Shown here: positions 5,727-7,784 of the stretch, in pieces
Layout: every line of letters begins with the position of its first letter
How positions within the stretch are numbered: the stretch's first letter is position 1
Source of the DNA: Dokdonella_A sp036518555
GTDB taxonomy: Bacteria; Pseudomonadota; Gammaproteobacteria; Xanthomonadales; Rhodanobacteraceae
Direction of reading: 5' to 3'
Assembly: GCF_036518555.1 (NCBI RefSeq)
Contig: NZ_DATDMY010000341.1
Location: forward strand, 1 to 7,784
Length of the DNA stretch: 7,784 nucleotides
Position numbers and translations under genes: made by a program
The notes under the pieces: generated by a model
What the model saw: the letters and a program-made list of their open reading frames with translations, nothing else
Databases searched by the model: none
Told to the model about the DNA's origin: nothing

Positions 5727-5881
5727 TCACGAGGCATCGTTCGCGGAGCGCTGCGTTGTCGCAAGGCTGCGCACGCGGCGCGCGATCCCCTCGCGCGCCC
5801 CTTCGGGCCATTTCGGCCGCCGCCGGCCAGCGCCGACCAGGCCCCGATGATGCAGAGCAGAAGCTGGAAGAGCACGAGCAA
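5727..5881 (-). pseudogene. Possible interrupted small membrane-protein gene downstream of greB
   Basis: After the greB stop, in the same frame, the minus strand reads a strongly hydrophobic run, LLVLFQLLLCIIGAWSALAGG, from a TTG at 5881 (or GTG at 5875). Twenty-one of the 22 codons from 5881 to 5816 end in G or C, as in the real genes here. That frame then turns implausibly basic and runs through the terminator. One base over, from about 5819, another frame reads RPKWPEGAREGIARRVRSLATT and stops at 5727, again with mostly G/C third bases (25 of 30). A single frameshift in the GGCCGGCGGCGGCCG tract would join the two into a small one-helix membrane protein with a basic tail. No ribosome binding site is visible. 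It could be a decayed gene, a sequencing error or chance. Confidence 0.25.
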
Positions 5882-5908
5882 GAAGGGCAGGAGCGGCCAA
5901 GGCCCGTG

Positions 5909-6418
5909 TTACTCGAGCGGCCCGTCGTAGCTCACCTCGACCACGACGAACGAGCGCCGCCCGCCCGGCAGCTCGGCTTCGAACTCGTCGTCCTCGCGTC
6001 GCTTCAGCACGGCACGTGCCAGCGGCGAATCGATGCTGATCCAGCCGCGCGCGGCGTCGGTCTCGTCGGGCCCGACGATGCGGTACGCATGCTCGACGCC
6101 GTCTTCGTCCTCGATGCGGATCCATGCGCCGAAGTAGGCCGCGCTGCGGTCCGTCGGCGGCGCGGCGACGACGCGCAAGCGTTCGAGCCGCTTGCCCAGG
6201 TAGCGAACGCGCCGGTCGATTTCGCCGAGCTGCTTCTTTCGATAGGTGTATTCCGCGTTCTCGGAGCGATCGCCCTCGGCTGCCGCTGCAGCGAGCGCGC
6301 GCACGACTTCGGGCCTGCGCACGCGCCAGAGTTCGTCGAGCTCGGCCTTGAGGCGCGCATGCCCGTCGGGCGTGATCATCGCCGTGGAAGCCGGCGCAGG
6401 CGGTCGCCATCGGCTCAT
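5909..6418 (-). CDS. greB: Transcript cleavage factor GreB
   Basis: GreB rescues backtracked RNA polymerase by inserting its coiled coil into the secondary channel and stimulating cleavage of the RNA 3' end. The 169-residue protein aligns by eye with E. coli GreB throughout. The N-terminal coiled coil is LKAELDELWRVRRPEVVRALAAAAAEGDRSENAEYTYRKK with the catalytic tip GDRSENAEY (D50 and E53, equivalent to E. coli D41 and E44). It is followed by the GreB-type REIDRRVRYL-like segment (GEIDRRVRYLGKRLERLRVV), FGAWIRIEDEDGV, YRIVGPDE and ISIDSPLARALL-like ISIDSPLARAVLKR in the FKBP-like C-domain. These features point to GreB rather than GreA. The ATG at 6418 has AGGA nine bases upstream and adds about nine residues (SRWRPPAPAS) relative to E. 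coli; the internal ATG at 6379 has no ribosome binding site. It is convergent with the SRPBCC gene and divergent from the rhomboid gene. Confidence 0.96.
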   Translation of the reverse strand: MSRWRPPAPASTAMITPDGHARLKAELDELWRVRRPEVVRALAAAAAEGDRSENAEYTYRKKQLGEIDRRVRYLGKRLERLRVVAAPPTDRSAAYFGAWIRIEDEDGVEHAYRIVGPDETDAARGWISIDSPLARAVLKRREDDEFEAELPGGRRSFVVVEVSYDGPLE

Positions 6419-6454
6419 GCAACACCGTCCTTCGCAAAGCGCCCACGTTACCAT

Positions 6455-6474
6455 CGTGGCATCCGCGCGCCACG
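6455..6474. repeat. CGTGGC-N8-GCCACG dyad in the greB/rhomboid divergent promoter gap
   Basis: Perfect 6-bp inverted arms (6455-6460 and 6469-6474) lie between the two divergent start codons, about ten bases upstream of the putative rhomboid -10 box. It could be an operator or simply chance in this composition. Confidence 0.25.
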
Positions 6475-6484
6475 GGTCACCGCG

Positions 6485-6490
6485 TAGAAT
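6485..6490 (+). promoter_or_regulatory. Putative -10 element of the rhomboid gene
   Basis: TAGAAT (5 of 6 matches to TATAAT) would start transcription near 6497, about 27 bases before the GTG start and upstream of the GGAGGGG ribosome binding site. No clear -35 box is found 17 bases upstream. Confidence 0.4.
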
Positions 6491-6509
6491 CGACTCATCG
6501 TCCGATCGC

Positions 6510-6516
6510 GGAGGGG
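6510..6516 (+). promoter_or_regulatory. Ribosome binding site of the rhomboid gene
   Basis: GGAGGGG with a 7-base spacer to the GTG at 6524. It decides the start of the rhomboid gene, which has no ATG before codon 18. Confidence 0.8.
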
Positions 6517-6523
6517 CCGCGGC

Positions 6524-7784
6524 GTGCTGATCCTGCCACTGCACCGCGCGCCGACCCGCGCCAATTTCCCGTGGATGACGCTCGCGCTCATCCTCGCCAA
6601 TGCGTTCGTGTTCTTCGGCTTGCAGCTGCGCGACGATGCGTCCAGGGAGCAGGCGCTCGATCACTACGTGCAAACCGGGCTCGCGCGCTGGGAGTTCCCC
6701 GCGTATCGCGACTGGCTCGGCCAGCATCCCGACGAGCGCCGCAGCGCCGTGTTCGAGCGGATGGCGTCCGGCGACGGCGACGCGCGACTCGCCGCCGCGG
6801 TGCTGCAGTCCGACGAAGGGTTCGTCGCCGCGCTGCACGACGGCACCGCGATCGACCCGAACGCGCCCGACTTCGACGACTGGCGCGAAGCGCGTGCGGG
6901 ATTCGATCGCCTCTGGAACGGTTCATTCACCGAGAACTGGAAGCTGCGCCAGTCGGAGATCTCACCCGTGCGCATCCTCGGCTCGATGTTCCTGCACGGG
7001 AGCATCGGCCATCTGTTCGGAAACATGCTGTTCCTTGCCTTGCTCGGCCTGCTCGTCGAGGGGGCGCTCGGCCCCGGCCTGTTCCTCGTCGCCTACCTGC
7101 TCGGCGGCGTCGGCGCCGCGCTCGCGAGCCTTGCCTGGCACTGGGGGCAGCACGGCTCGCTGGTCGGCGCTTCCGGCGCGATCGCATCGCTCATGGGCGC
7201 CTATTGCGTGCTGTGGGGCATGCGCAAGGTGCGCTTCTTCTGGTGGTTCTTCGTCGTGTTCGACTACGTCAGGGCCCCCGCGCTCGTGCTGCTGCCCGCG
7301 TGGCTCGGCTGGGAAGTGCTGCAACTCGCGTTCGTGCACGATTCCAACGTCGCGTTCGAAGCGCACGCGGGCGGCATCGTCTGCGGTGCGGCGCTCGCGC
7401 TCGCGGTGCGCAGGATCGGCTGGGAGCGGCGCGAGTTCCTCGACGAAGAGGTGCTCGCGGACGCGGCGGTCGAGGACGACGTGGCGCTCGAGCGCGCGCA
7501 GGCGCACATCGGACGGCTGGAGATCGCCGCCGCGCGCGCGCTGCTCGAACCCATGATCGGGCGCCGCCCCGGCGACCTTGCGGTGCGCATCGCGCTCTAT
7601 CGATGCGCGCGCTACGAGCCGGGCATGCCGCGGATCGACGGCGCCGCCCGCGCGGTGCTGGTACTGCCGCTGCGCAGCGCGGCCGAGCTGCGCGAGCAGA
7701 AGGCCGTCTACGACGACTTCGCCACGGCCGCGCCGGAGCGGCGCGTGCCGCTGACCCCGGTTCAGCAGCTCGCGCTCGTGCGCC
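6524..7784 (+). CDS. Rhomboid-family intramembrane serine protease (partial at C-terminus)
   Basis: Rhomboids cut transmembrane substrates inside the inner membrane with a Ser-His dyad. At least 420 residues are present. A first helix (about 17-33) is followed by a long soluble loop (about 35-148, many charged residues). Then comes the rhomboid core: SMFLHGSIGHLFGNMLFLALLG with H158, H163 and N167 (the conserved HxxxxHxxxN pattern of the catalytic core), further helices, GASGAIASLMGAY with catalytic S217 in GxSG, a helix near 250-270, and AHAGGIVCGAALA with catalytic H281. After the last helix (about 281-296) a soluble tail of at least 120 residues with helical, repeat-like character continues past the right edge. 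The GTG start at 6524 is backed by GGAGGGG seven bases upstream. The gene is divergent from greB. The catalytic set is complete, so it should be active; its substrate is unknown. Confidence 0.93.
   Translation, partial: MLILPLHRAPTRANFPWMTLALILANAFVFFGLQLRDDASREQALDHYVQTGLARWEFPAYRDWLGQHPDERRSAVFERMASGDGDARLAAAVLQSDEGFVAALHDGTAIDPNAPDFDDWREARAGFDRLWNGSFTENWKLRQSEISPVRILGSMFLHGSIGHLFGNMLFLALLGLLVEGALGPGLFLVAYLLGGVGAALASLAWHWGQHGSLVGASGAIASLMGAYCVLWGMRKVRFFWWFFVVFDYVRAPALVLLPAWLGWEVLQLAFVHDSNVAFEAHAGGIVCGAALALAVRRIGWERREFLDEEVLADAAVEDDVALERAQAHIGRLEIAAARALLEPMIGRRPGDLAVRIALYRCARYEPGMPRIDGAARAVLVLPLRSAAELREQKAVYDDFATAAPERRVPLTPVQQLALVR

Noticed and set aside
5621..5881. Intact 86-codon minus-strand gene from the TTG at 5881
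   Set aside because: Only its first part looks coding; the rest reads through the strong terminator and into the 3' end of the convergent gene with an implausible basic composition. It is retained only as a possible interrupted gene.
1..7784. Mobile elements, CRISPR arrays, tRNA or rRNA genes, or a defence island
   Set aside because: No transposase or integrase motifs, no regularly spaced repeats, and no tRNA-like or rRNA-like sequence was seen on either strand. Composition is uniform and fits a stable chromosomal region.

Overview
This 7.8 kb window is very GC-rich (third codon positions almost all G or C) and looks like a chromosomal core region of a gammaproteobacterium, most likely a Lysobacter/Xanthomonas-type organism (Xanthomonadaceae). 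Reasons: MinC, MinD and GreB of proteobacterial type, the codon bias, and a GGGAATCGGGAATCG-type inverted repeat between minC and minD of a kind I recall from intergenic regions in that family. The taxonomic call is inference. I see no mobile element, CRISPR array, tRNA, rRNA or defence/biosynthetic island.

Left third (1-2128, minus strand): a GNAT acetyltransferase, minC and minD read leftwards as one apparent operon. The GNAT stop and the minC start share an ATGA. A 93-base gap with a long imperfect hairpin separates minC from minD, which starts at TTG with a good ribosome binding site and leaves the window at its left edge after 205 codons. MinC and MinD form the septum-site inhibitor; minE would be expected beyond the edge.

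Centre (2362-5651, plus strand): divergent from the GNAT gene is a two-gene signalling operon, a membrane-bound HisKA_3-type histidine kinase whose stop overlaps the GTG start of a NarL/FixJ-type response regulator. The kinase start lies six bases after a TATGAT box, suggesting a leaderless mRNA. A 306-base gap rich in perfect inverted repeats follows, then a membrane-anchored protein combining an SRPBCC-like domain with a GyrI-like ligand-binding domain, closed by a strong hairpin terminator with a UUCG loop that can serve both strands.

Right third (5652-7784): greB on the minus strand converges on that terminator. Between them lies a short, possibly frameshifted coding remnant with one membrane helix. 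Divergent from greB is a rhomboid intramembrane serine protease (GTG start), complete in its catalytic core but cut by the right edge. It has an unusually long first loop and a long soluble tail.

Most genes here are well-known families. The least explained parts are the minC-minD hairpin repeat, the structured gap before the SRPBCC gene, the SRPBCC/GyrI-like fusion, the possible interrupted small gene after greB, and the rhomboid's extra-membrane parts. I found no convincing wholly new system.
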